In this document: positions 1 through 7,642 of the stretch, in pieces
Position numbering within the stretch: position 1 is the first letter of the stretch
Layout of the letters: each line of letters starts with the position of its first letter
DNA from: Humidesulfovibrio mexicanus
Lineage (GTDB): Bacteria; Desulfobacterota; Desulfovibrionia; Desulfovibrionales; Desulfovibrionaceae
NCBI RefSeq assembly: GCF_900188225.1
Contig: NZ_FZOC01000003.1
Coordinates: 432,653 to 496,652, forward strand
Direction of reading: 5' to 3'
DNA: 64,000 nucleotides
Position numbers and translations under genes: made by a program
The notes under the pieces: model-generated
Told to the model about the DNA's origin: nothing
Seen by the model: the letters and a program-made list of their open reading frames with translations, nothing else
The model's database searches: none

Positions 1-597
1 CGCGGCCAGAAGGGCGAGCAGCGTCAGGTGCGCGCGCACCGTGGGCGAGGCCAGCACGAACACGGCCTCGATGGGCGCGTTGTCCGGGGTGGGCACGGCG
101 GAAAGCGGCAGGGGCCGGGCCGGATAGACCAGCACGATGCGCGGGGTTTCGCCCAGGATGAGCGGGGCGCGCACGTGCGGGGCCAGCACGCCGCCGCCAA
201 CGGCCGTGATGCCCGTGGCCTCGCGGGCCAGCAGCATGGCAAGGACCAGTTCGCGCTGGTGCTCGGGCGCATCGGGGATCATGTGCCCCACCACCGGGCA
301 GAGCAGTTCCGGCAGGGTGTTGGCGCAGATGCCCCGCATCACCCCACCGGCGCGCATGGCCCCGGCAAGGGCCGAGACCGTTTCGCGGGCCTGGCCATCG
401 GCTTCGGGCTCCAGTTCGCGGGCCAGGGCCGTGGGGCCCATGCCGTGGTGCAGGGCCCACTCCAGCAGTTCCGCGCGGTTGAAGTGGTACAGCCCGCCCA
501 GGCGCACGGTGGGCAGGCCCGCGTGGGCGATCCAGCGCAGCACCGTCTTTTCCGTGCAATCCAGGGAAGCCGCGGCCTCCCGCAGGGTGAGCCTCAT
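1..597 (-). CDS. HTH-domain / PTS EIIA-type protein (C-terminus outside window)
   Basis: The gene reads leftward from an ATG at 597 and stays open to the window edge (199 codons seen). The N-terminus (MRLTLREAAASLDCTEKTV, then LRWIAHAGLPTVRL) is an excisionase/MerR-like helix-turn-helix. It is followed by a type-2 PTS EIIA fold: a REATGITAVGGGVLAPHVRAP segment near residues 140-160 carries the PH pair in which the phospho-accepting histidine normally lies. The later SPTVRAHLTLLALLA matches the last EIIA helix. In this family a DNA-binding head fused to a PtsN-like domain probably acts as a regulator that senses phosphotransfer state; that role is inference. Upstream lie two palindromes that could be its own operators. 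The start is set by family length; only a weak GAGGAT sits before it. Confidence 0.75.
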   Translation of the reverse strand, partial: MRLTLREAAASLDCTEKTVLRWIAHAGLPTVRLGGLYHFNRAELLEWALHHGMGPTALARELEPEADGQARETVSALAGAMRAGGVMRGICANTLPELLCPVVGHMIPDAPEHQRELVLAMLLAREATGITAVGGGVLAPHVRAPLILGETPRIVLVYPARPLPLSAVPTPDNAPIEAVFVLASPTVRAHLTLLALLAA

Positions 598-620
598 GCC
601 GCATCCTCGTCGTCCGCTTG

Positions 621-634
621 TGACCAAGCGGTCA
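621..634. promoter_or_regulatory. Palindromic operator-like site, copy 1
   Basis: TGACCAAGCGGTCA: perfect 5-base arms TGACC/GGTCA around a 4-base spacer, followed by AAT. A near-identical copy lies exactly 80 bases away. It sits 24 bases upstream of the HTH/EIIA gene start, a position suited to transcriptional control. Confidence 0.5.
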
Positions 635-700
635 AATCGTGGCCGAAAGGCTATGGCGCAGAAGCACGCCTCGCCACGGAGAACGGCTGCGCCACCAGCA

Positions 701-714
701 TGACCGAGCGGTCA
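701..714. promoter_or_regulatory. Palindromic operator-like site, copy 2
   Basis: TGACCGAGCGGTCA, with the same arms and trailing AAT as the copy at 621-634; only one spacer base differs. The 598-809 region holds no convincing gene, so these two sites are its main recognisable content. Confidence 0.5.
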
Positions 715-809
715 AATGCTGGGCGTCACCTATTTCCGGCCACTGGTTGCGAAAACCGACACACAAAATGCTTTTGCGTGGCGTTTGTCAACCAGGAAAA
801 TGCGGGGGG

Positions 810-1544
810 TCAGGGTTCTCGGCAGTAGTCCATGGCCCGCGCATCCTTCAGGCGTTGGCATTGCCCCAGGGCGCAGGCCCGTCCATAGTCCTCGCACATG
901 CCACGCACATCGCCCATTTGCGAGCGTGCCACGCCCCGGTTCGCGTAGGCCGTGGCCTGCCCGGCGTCCAGGGCGATGGCGCGGGTGAAGTCCGCCTCGG
1001 CTTCCTGGTGTCGGCCCTGTTCGTCCCGCGCCACGCCCCGGTTGATCCAGGCCACGGGGTCGTCCGGGGCAAGCTGGATGGCGCGGGTGAAGCTGGCCTC
1101 TGCGGCGCGGGGCTGGTCCAGAAGGAAGAAGGCGTCGCCTTGCGCCAGCAGGGCGGGCGCGTGGCGTGGGTCGAGCATGAGCGCGGTCCGGTAGTCCTCC
1201 AGGGCGCGCTCCATGTGCCCCAGCAGGGCGAGGCTCAGGCCACGCTCCACAAAGGGTTGGGGCTGGCGGGGGGTGCGCAGGATGAGCCGGTTGGCCTCGG
1301 CCACGGCGTCTTCGGGCCTTCCGGCCTGGCGCAGGGCGCGCACGGCTTCCAGGTCGGCAGCTGCAGGGGCGCTGCGCAGGGCCGGGGCGGCGTCGAGTTG
1401 GCCCTGCCCGGAGGGCGGCGCAGGGGCCTGCGCGCAGCCCGCCAGCAGCGCCGCCAGCAGCGCCGCCAGCAGTCTGGCCAAAACAAGGCGTGCGCAGGCG
1501 CGTGCGGCCTTGGGGCCATGGGGCAGAGCGGGACGCGGGGCCAT
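810..1544 (-). CDS. TPR-repeat lipoprotein
   Basis: A 244-residue protein. An Arg-rich start and a hydrophobic segment end in LLAGC near residue 38, a lipobox, so the mature protein should be lipid-anchored at Cys. After a low-complexity Ala/Pro stretch, residues from about 65 onward form four or five TPR units: the repeats around AEASFTRAIQLAPDDPVAW and AEADFTRAIALDAGQATAY show the W-LG-Y-A-F-A-P pattern. The last unit is followed by a cysteine-containing tail (GMCEDY, CALGQC). TPR lipoproteins of this type act as protein-protein scaffolds in the envelope; the partner is unknown. The ATG has a good AGGAGG seven bases upstream. An upstream in-frame extension lacks a ribosome site. The gene is divergent from the small membrane protein at 1669. 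Confidence 0.8.
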   Translation of the reverse strand: MAPRPALPHGPKAARACARLVLARLLAALLAALLAGCAQAPAPPSGQGQLDAAPALRSAPAAADLEAVRALRQAGRPEDAVAEANRLILRTPRQPQPFVERGLSLALLGHMERALEDYRTALMLDPRHAPALLAQGDAFFLLDQPRAAEASFTRAIQLAPDDPVAWINRGVARDEQGRHQEAEADFTRAIALDAGQATAYANRGVARSQMGDVRGMCEDYGRACALGQCQRLKDARAMDYCREP

Positions 1545-1668
1545 ATGGTCCTCCTGCCCGCGCGGACGGGTCCGGACCGCTGGTCGGGCGCGGTACGCCC
1601 GGGGGGGTTGACGGCGGCGGTGAAAACGCGTCATGCACGGCTGTTCTCCCACGCTAGCGAGGTTTCCC

Positions 1669-2028
1669 ATGTCCCGCAATACAATAGTGACCGTTCTCGT
1701 GTTCGCCCTCACCTACGTGGGGAGTTTTTATTTTCGCATCCATGTGGTGGACACCCCGGTGGGTGTGGATGGGGGAGGCGTCTTGTTTGGGGCCGCTCGC
1801 CAGGCCATGCTCTGGGGGCAGCTTTCCGGGGCCTGGGGAGTTGGCAGCCTCGTCGCCGGCCTTGCGGCGCTGTTCTTCGGGGGGCTTGGACCTGTGCTGG
1901 CCTGGAGCGTTTTGACCGCCATGGCCCTGTGCAACTACAATGTCGATCTTGGGGCCATCGGCTTTGTGCTGGGCTTTTTGCGCCTTGTCCGCTTCCAGCG
2001 TCCGGCGCGGGAGCGGTCGGCGGTCTAG
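1669..2028 (+). CDS. Small membrane protein of unknown function
   Basis: A 119-residue protein that I do not recognise. Residues 5-22 (VTVLVFALTYVGSFYF), about 57-78 and about 82-105 are hydrophobic and predict three membrane segments, with glycine-rich links and a basic C-terminus (RLVRFQRPARER). The start has GAGG eight bases upstream. The stop codon overlaps the end of the convergent response-regulator gene by four bases, so the pair has no intergenic terminator. Base composition matches its neighbours. It is supported only by reading frame, ribosome site and topology. Confidence 0.55.
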   Translation: MSRNTIVTVLVFALTYVGSFYFRIHVVDTPVGVDGGGVLFGAARQAMLWGQLSGAWGVGSLVAGLAALFFGGLGPVLAWSVLTAMALCNYNVDLGAIGFVLGFLRLVRFQRPARERSAV

Positions 2029-3365
2029 ACGCCCAGCTGTTCCAGGCGGGAGAGCAGCCGCTTGCTGGCAGCGTGCTCCGGGTCCTGCTCCAGGGCCGCG
2101 TTCAGGTAGAAGCGGGCGTTGCCGATGTCCTTGACCATGGCGAAGGCGCTGCCCATGTTGTAGGCCACGATGGGCGCCGTCTTGTGGAAGTCCGGGGCGA
2201 TGCGCCGAACCTGCTCGTAGGCGCCTACGGCCATGCGGTGCAGTTGGCCGTCGGCGTAGGCCAGGCCCATGTTGTAGATGACGCGCTCATCGGACGGGGA
2301 CACGGTGAGGGCCTTTTTGTAGTTCTCCACGGCCTCGCGCCACTTGCCCTGCCGCCGCAGGGCGATGCCCAGCCGGTTGAAGGTGACCATGTCGTCCACG
2401 GTGAGGTTGTCGCCCTTCATGTCCAGCAATTGCACATAGTATTTCTCGGCCAAGTCCGGGGAGGCCTCGGCCACGGATTCGGCGATCTCCTGCACCACGC
2501 GGTCCACGTGGTTCAGCGCCTCGCGCTGGGCGTTGGCGATGGCGGCGCTGAAATACTTGTCGGCGTGCTCCATGTCGTTCTTGCGCACATACACCTTGCC
2601 GATCTCGCATTTGCGCTCGGTGTTCAGCGGGCTGATGACGTCGAGCTTGCGCAGGTAGCGCAGGTAGGCGTCCTCGTCGAGTTCCTTGTGGGCATCGGCC
2701 AGCTTTTTGAGCGGCTCCAGGTACAGGCGCGCGCCCACGTGCGCGGTCTCGTAGGCGCGAATGGCCTCGTCGCGGCGGCCTTCGGCCAGAAAGGCGTCGC
2801 CCAGAAGCATGTAGGCCACGGGGCTTTTTTCCTTGAGCCGCAGGATCTCGGCGCTGATCTGCTTGGCCTTGGCCGTGTCGCCAGCCTCCAGGCTGGCGCG
2901 GGCCTCCTGCACCAGTTGGCTGATGCGCCCCTGCGGTTTGATGGCCCCGGCCATTTTCTCCACCAGGGTGTCGATGCTCACGGGCTTGGTGAGGATGCTG
3001 TCCACGCCGATCTCGTAGAGCTGCGAGAGGTCCGCCTTGCTGGTTTCCTGGGTCATGACCAGCAGGCGCGCCTCGGGGAAGGTGGTCTTGATTGCGCGCA
3101 TGAACTCCAGGTTCGGTTGGCCGCGCAGCATCCTGTCCGCCAGCACAAGCACGGGCAGCTTGCGCGAAAGGCGGTCGCGCACGGCCTTCATGGTCTGGTT
3201 GGGCTCCGCGTACACCAAAAGGCAGTCGGTCTTGACGGCCAGGGTCTTGAACACCGCGGTGCGCATGGCGCGCACGAAAAGCTGGTCGTCGGAAAGCATG
3301 ATCAGCATTCCGGCCTGGTTTTCAAGAAAATCGCGTAGATCCTGGTCGAGTTTCGGGGCGGCCAT
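2025..3365 (-). CDS. Response-regulator receiver domain fused to TPR repeats
   Basis: A 446-residue soluble protein. Residues about 18-140 form a CheY-like receiver: LIMLSDDQLFVRAM carries the acidic pair, PVLVLADRML lies at the phospho-acceptor strand, LVMTQET supplies the switch Thr, and ILTKPVSIDTL the conserved Lys-Pro. A linker is followed by about six TPR units (for example AYMLLGDAFLAEGRRDEAI and LGIALRRQGKWREAVENYK). There is no DNA-binding or enzymatic output domain, so output is probably by protein binding. It lies directly upstream of, and divergent from, the flagellin gene, which hints at a chemotaxis or motility role, though nothing in the sequence proves it. The start is the first plausible ATG; its ribosome site (ACGAGA) is weak. 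Confidence 0.75.
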   Translation of the reverse strand: MAAPKLDQDLRDFLENQAGMLIMLSDDQLFVRAMRTAVFKTLAVKTDCLLVYAEPNQTMKAVRDRLSRKLPVLVLADRMLRGQPNLEFMRAIKTTFPEARLLVMTQETSKADLSQLYEIGVDSILTKPVSIDTLVEKMAGAIKPQGRISQLVQEARASLEAGDTAKAKQISAEILRLKEKSPVAYMLLGDAFLAEGRRDEAIRAYETAHVGARLYLEPLKKLADAHKELDEDAYLRYLRKLDVISPLNTERKCEIGKVYVRKNDMEHADKYFSAAIANAQREALNHVDRVVQEIAESVAEASPDLAEKYYVQLLDMKGDNLTVDDMVTFNRLGIALRRQGKWREAVENYKKALTVSPSDERVIYNMGLAYADGQLHRMAVGAYEQVRRIAPDFHKTAPIVAYNMGSAFAMVKDIGNARFYLNAALEQDPEHAASKRLLSRLEQLGV

Positions 3366-3589
3366 GGCGTCTCGTGCTGCTTGAGTGGCGGGGGGATGTG
3401 CGAACCGTGGACATACTGTTTTTGTCTGAAATACACACGTGGTTTGAAACTGTCGAGTGCGCAGGAGGAAAAATGGGTATGACAAGGCGCTGACGCCCGG
3501 CAGCTTTTTCTTGGCCGGAGTTGGCGACTTGAAATAGTTTAGAGTTTTTTATGATGGATAACCTACTGCGATTATAAATATTCATCTTG

Positions 3590-3606
3590 TTGGCACTGTC
3601 CGTGCA
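3590..3606 (+). promoter_or_regulatory. Sigma-54 promoter of flagellin gene
   Basis: TTGGCACTGTCCGTGCA: the -24 GG (3592-3593) and -12 GC (3604-3605) are separated by exactly 10 bases, as sigma-54 requires, with only the first T of the -12 TTGC changed to G. It lies about 50 bases upstream of the flagellin ATG. The AT-rich DNA before it (3480-3590) could hold an activator site. Confidence 0.65.
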
Positions 3607-3653
3607 TACCGCAGGGCCAAAGGGAATGTTTTTCGAACAAGGAGGTTTCCATC

Positions 3654-4625
3654 ATGTCTTTGGTGATCAATCACAACCTGATGGCCATGAACGCGTCCCG
3701 CAACCTGGGTACCGCGTATGGCGCATTGTCCACCTCGACCCAGCGCCTGTCCTCTGGCCTGCGCGTGAACACCGCGGCCGACGACGCCGCGGGCCTGGCC
3801 ATCCGCGAGCTCATGCGCGCGGACATCAAGAGCATGAACCAGGGCGTGCGCAACGCCAACGACGCCATTTCCATGATCCAGACCGCCGACGGCGCGCTCG
3901 GCGTCATCGACGAGAAGCTCATCCGCCTGAAGGAACTGGCCATGCAGGCCTCCACCGGCACCTACAGTTCCGACCAGCGCATGATGATCGACTCCGAGTA
4001 TCAGGCCATGTGCTCGGAAATCACGCGAATCGCCAACGCCACCGACTTCAACGGCATCCACCTGTTGAACGGCAAGCTTTCGGGCGAGGCCACCAGCCAC
4101 AACGGCACCGGCGTCGAGTCCGTTGGCGCGCTGAAGATCCACTTCGGCTCCGGCAACGACTCCTCCGAGGACTACTACTACATCAACGTGGGCTGCGCCA
4201 CGGCCTCGGCCCTGGGCCTGGGCACGCTGACCGGCAGCAAGAACAAGTACACCGCCGACCAGATCGCCAACGCGGCCACCGAACTTGAGCGCGCCCAGAT
4301 GCTCGCCGAGAACAACGCGGGCAAGAGCATCTCCACCCAGGAGCTGGCCCAGCAGACCCTGGAGGCCATCAACCAGGCCATCATTTCCAAGGACAAGATC
4401 CGCGCCGCCCTGGGCGCCATGCAGAACCGCCTGGAGAACACCATCACCAACCTCTCCATCCAGGCGGAGAACCTGCAGGCCTCCGAGTCGCGCATCTCCG
4501 ACGTGGACGTGGCCACGGAGATGACCGAGTTCACCCGCCAGCAGATCCTGGCGCAGTCGGCCGTGGCCATGCTGGCCCAGGCCAACAGTCTGCCCAAGAT
4601 GGCCCTGCAGCTCATCCAGGGTTAG
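3654..4625 (+). CDS. fliC: Flagellin
   Basis: A 323-residue flagellin, the major filament protein exported through the flagellar type III system. The N-terminal D0/D1 block (MSLVINHNLMAMNASRNL, then LSSGLRVNTAADDAAGLAI) and the C-terminal block (VDVATEMTEFTRQQILAQS and ending in LALQ-type residues) are both intact. The central variable region is short, giving a small flagellin. A strong AAGGAGG lies eight bases upstream of the ATG. It has its own sigma-54 promoter and a following hairpin terminator, so it is monocistronic. Confidence 0.95.
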   Translation: MSLVINHNLMAMNASRNLGTAYGALSTSTQRLSSGLRVNTAADDAAGLAIRELMRADIKSMNQGVRNANDAISMIQTADGALGVIDEKLIRLKELAMQASTGTYSSDQRMMIDSEYQAMCSEITRIANATDFNGIHLLNGKLSGEATSHNGTGVESVGALKIHFGSGNDSSEDYYYINVGCATASALGLGTLTGSKNKYTADQIANAATELERAQMLAENNAGKSISTQELAQQTLEAINQAIISKDKIRAALGAMQNRLENTITNLSIQAENLQASESRISDVDVATEMTEFTRQQILAQSAVAMLAQANSLPKMALQLIQG

Positions 4626-4666
4626 CCGGGCCGCGGCCCTGGCGCCGTAGACCAAGCGCTTTCGCG

Positions 4667-4703
4667 GGCCGGATGGGGACGACGCTCCCCGTCCGGCCTT
4701 TTG
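4667..4703 (+). terminator. Rho-independent terminator after flagellin
   Basis: GGCCGGATGGGGA pairs with TCCCCGTCCGGCC (one G-T pair) and is followed by TTTT. It lies 40 bases beyond the flagellin stop. Confidence 0.85.
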
Positions 4704-4709
4704 CGTGCG

Positions 4710-5444
4710 CTATTTGTCCTGGCTGCGGGTGGAGGAGAGGGCGTGGATGGCAACCTGCGCGGCGGCCTGCTCGGCCTTTTTCAGGCTTGGGCCGCTGGCG
4801 CGGAAGCGCTGCCCGTCGGGAAGCTGCGCCTCCACCTCGAAGGTCTTGTGGTGCTCCGGCCCGCTGGACTCCACCAGGGCGTACACGGGCCGCTGGCGAA
4901 AGTGCTCCTGGGTCAGCTCCTGCAGGCGGCTTTTGCAGTCCTTGCCGCCGGGCAGGGCGGGGGTTTCGGGCCACAGGGGATCGAGCAGGCGCAGCACCAG
5001 CTCTTGCGCGGCGGCAAAGCCCCCGTCCAAAAACACCGCGCCGAAGAGCGCCTCCAGGGCGTCGGCCAGCAGGCTGTCGCGCTCGCGGCCGCCCTGGGCC
5101 TCCTCGCCTTTGCCCAGCAGCATTCTGCGGTCCAGCCCAAGGCCGCGCGCGACGCAGGCCAGGGTGCTGGTCTTCACCAGGCGCGAGCGCAGCTTGGTCA
5201 AGAGCCCTTCCGCCGAGTCGGGGAAGCGGCGGTAGGCCTCCTCGCTTACGCACAGTTCGAGCACCGCATCGCCCAGGAACTCCAGGCGTTCGTTGGAAAG
5301 CTCCGGGCAGCCCTGTTCGTTGGCCCAGGAACTGTGCGCCAGCGCCAGTTCGAGCAGCTTGACTTGCTTGAAGCGATAGTGGATGTCATCCTGAACCGAG
5401 GCGAGAATCTGGTTCACCAAGTCCTCCATGAAGGCCGCCCGCAT
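4710..5444 (-). CDS. rnc: Ribonuclease III
   Basis: A 244-residue double-strand-specific endoribonuclease that processes rRNA and mRNA. The signature NERLEFLGDAVLEL lies near residues 48-61, with the catalytic acidic residues of the family (E/D in ERLEFLGD, later DALEALFGAVFLDGG). A C-terminal double-stranded RNA-binding domain covers about residues 165-240 (CKSRLQELTQEHF through KKAEQAAAQVAIHAL). The start at 5444 has GGGA seven bases upstream; ATG at 5429 is an alternative without a ribosome site. The chosen start codon shares the CATG tetramer with the divergent acyl-CoA synthetase start. Confidence 0.93.
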   Translation of the reverse strand: MRAAFMEDLVNQILASVQDDIHYRFKQVKLLELALAHSSWANEQGCPELSNERLEFLGDAVLELCVSEEAYRRFPDSAEGLLTKLRSRLVKTSTLACVARGLGLDRRMLLGKGEEAQGGRERDSLLADALEALFGAVFLDGGFAAAQELVLRLLDPLWPETPALPGGKDCKSRLQELTQEHFRQRPVYALVESSGPEHHKTFEVEAQLPDGQRFRASGPSLKKAEQAAAQVAIHALSSTRSQDK

Positions 5445-7596
5445 GTCCGAATCCCAATCCCTGTCCGCGCTGTTCGCCCCGGCCTCCGTGGCCGTGGTGG
5501 GCGCCTCGCGCAGCCGGTCCAAGGTGGGCGGCATGGTGCTGGCGAATCTCTTGGCCGCAGGGTACAGGGGCGTCGTCCATGCCGTCAATCCCGCGGCGGC
5601 GGCGGCCGGGCAAAGTCTCGCCGGGCTCGCCCCCCTGGCTTCCTCCTCGGAGCTGCCCCACGGGGTCGACCTGGCGGTGCTCTGCCTCCCGCGCGCGGCC
5701 GCCCTGCCCGAACTGGCGCTCCTGGCCTCGCGCGGGGTGCGCGCGGCCATTGTGCTGGCGGCGGGCTTTCGCGAGACGGGCAGGCAGGGCTTTCTCGCCG
5801 AGCAGGAGCTGACGCGCATCGCCCGCGAGGCCGGGATGCTGCTGCTCGGGCCGAATTCCCTCGGGCTCATCAATACCGCCTGTTCCCTCAACGTCAGCTT
5901 CGCCGCCGGGCATCCCGCGCCGGGCGGGGTGTCGTTCTTTTCCCAGTCCGGGGCCATGTGCGTCTCCGTGCTGGACTGGGCCATGGGCCTTGGGCTCGGC
6001 TTTTCCAAGTTCGTCAGCCTGGGCAACAAGGCCTGCCTCAACGAGGCCGCCGCCCTGCGCGCCCTTGGCGACGACCCGGAGACCAGGGTCATCCTCGGCT
6101 ATTGCGAGAGCGTTGAGGACGGCCGGGAATTTCTTGCCGCCGCGCGCGAGGTTGCGGCGCGCAAGCCCGTGCTGCTGCTCAAGGCGGGCATCACCCCGGC
6201 CGGAGCGCGGGCGGTTTCGGCGCACACGGGCTCGGCCTCGGGCTCGCCCGCGGCCTACCACGCGGCCTTTCGCCAAGCGGGCGTGATCCATGTGGGCGAA
6301 ATGTCTGAGCTCTTCAGTCTGGCCCAGACCTTCGCCCTGCTGCTGCCGCCCGCCGGAGGCGGTCTGGCCGTGGTCACCAATGCGGGCGGGCCGGGCATTC
6401 TGGCCGCCGACGCCTGCGCCCGCACCCAGCTTTCCCTGCCCCGGCCTGCCGCCGCCACCCTGGAGCGCCTCTTGGCCGAACTGCCGGGCTTCGCCTCTTT
6501 GTACAATCCGGTGGACTTGCTGGGCGATGCCGGGCCGGACCGCTACCGGACCGCCCTGGCCTACCTGCTGGCCGATCCGAACATCCACGCCGCGCTGGCC
6601 ATGCTCACCCCAACAGCCCGCTCCGAGCCCCTCCAGACGGCACGCGCCGTCATCGAGGCCGCGCACGGGCCGGACAACCCGCAGACCAAGCCCGTGGCGG
6701 CGTGCCTTCTGGGCGGCGCGGCCGTGCGCCCCGCGCGTGAGGCGCTGCACGCGGCCGGGATTCCCTGCTTCGACTATCCCGAAACCGCCGTGGCGGCCCT
6801 GGCCGCCCTGCACGGCCGCGCCGCGCGCGTGCGCCGGGACGAACACGCCCCCCCCGCCGATGCCGAGGAGTTCCTGCCCTGGGACGACGAAGCCCTGTCC
6901 ATCATCGAGGCTGCGCAAACCCAGGGGTTGCGGGAGCTGGGCGGGGTCACCGCGCTGGAGGCCGCCCACGCGGCCGGGCTGCCCGTGCTCACCACCGGCC
7001 TTGCCCGCAGCAGCGCCGAGGCCGTGCGCCTGGCCGGGGAGATCGGTCTGCCCGTGACCCTGCGTCTGGCCTTGCGCGGCGGCGAGACTTCGGGCGACGA
7101 GTGCTTTGGGGCCGGGGTTTCGCCTCCGCTGGCGGACCCGGAGGCCGTGCGCCGGGCGTTCGGGGCCATCACCAGCAGCGCCGCGCGCCTGCGGCCCGAG
7201 GCCGGCGTGAGCGGTTGCCTGGTGCAGGCGGCCGCGGGCATCCCCCGCGAGGGCTTCCGCCTGGAGGCGGGCTTTGCCCGCGATCCCCAGTTCGGGCCCC
7301 TTGTGTCCTTCGGCATGGCGGGGGTGGGGTCCGATTTGCTTGGCGATGTTTCCCACCGTCTTGCCCCCTTGACCCGTGAGGACGCACGCGAGATGCTGCG
7401 GGAGGTGCGCTTCTACCCGCTGCTGCGCGGCGTGGGCGGAGGGCAGGTGGTTTCGCTTGCCGCCCTGGAGCGCCTGCTGCTGGGCGTCTCCCGGCTGGCG
7501 TGGCGCGCACCCGCCCTGGCCGGGGCCAGTTTCACCCCTGTGCTGGCCGGAACCGAGGGCGTGTTCGTGGCCGGGGCTAGGCTGGCCCTGGTCTAG
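5443..7596 (+). CDS. Acyl-CoA synthetase (NDP-forming), fused alpha-beta subunits
   Basis: A 717-residue protein of the ADP-forming acetate-CoA ligase family, which converts acetyl-CoA plus ADP and phosphate to acetate plus ATP, or the reverse with related acids. Residues 1-130 are a CoA-binding Rossmann domain (VAVVGASRSRSKVGG). A succinyl-CoA-ligase-like flavodoxin region follows, with the phospho-histidine motif SAHTGSASG near residue 265. A C-terminal ATP-grasp-like domain begins near residue 510. The beta part looks short for the family and lacks an obvious long glycine loop, so substrate and direction are open. The start is taken at 5443 because GAAGG lies eight bases upstream; 5428 has no ribosome site. 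The downstream DRTGG gene follows after 46 bases, probably in the same operon. Confidence 0.8.
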   Translation: MSESQSLSALFAPASVAVVGASRSRSKVGGMVLANLLAAGYRGVVHAVNPAAAAAGQSLAGLAPLASSSELPHGVDLAVLCLPRAAALPELALLASRGVRAAIVLAAGFRETGRQGFLAEQELTRIAREAGMLLLGPNSLGLINTACSLNVSFAAGHPAPGGVSFFSQSGAMCVSVLDWAMGLGLGFSKFVSLGNKACLNEAAALRALGDDPETRVILGYCESVEDGREFLAAAREVAARKPVLLLKAGITPAGARAVSAHTGSASGSPAAYHAAFRQAGVIHVGEMSELFSLAQTFALLLPPAGGGLAVVTNAGGPGILAADACARTQLSLPRPAAATLERLLAELPGFASLYNPVDLLGDAGPDRYRTALAYLLADPNIHAALAMLTPTARSEPLQTARAVIEAAHGPDNPQTKPVAACLLGGAAVRPAREALHAAGIPCFDYPETAVAALAALHGRAARVRRDEHAPPADAEEFLPWDDEALSIIEAAQTQGLRELGGVTALEAAHAAGLPVLTTGLARSSAEAVRLAGEIGLPVTLRLALRGGETSGDECFGAGVSPPLADPEAVRRAFGAITSSAARLRPEAGVSGCLVQAAAGIPREGFRLEAGFARDPQFGPLVSFGMAGVGSDLLGDVSHRLAPLTREDAREMLREVRFYPLLRGVGGGQVVSLAALERLLLGVSRLAWRAPALAGASFTPVLAGTEGVFVAGARLALV

Positions 7597-7642
7597 CGCG
7601 CCAACAGCGCACCACAACCGCGCCCTGCGCGAAGGAGGGCCA

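Noticed and set aside
1441..1474. Short tandem GCCAGCAGCGCC-like repeat
   Set aside because: It codes for the Ala/Leu-rich signal peptide of the TPR lipoprotein; repetition reflects codon choice.
639..3338. A nearly 900-codon open frame on the plus strand across the start of the window
   Set aside because: It overlaps the TPR lipoprotein, membrane protein and receiver-TPR genes on the real strands, has His/Gly/Val-rich composition typical of an antisense frame in high-GC DNA, and shows no domain.
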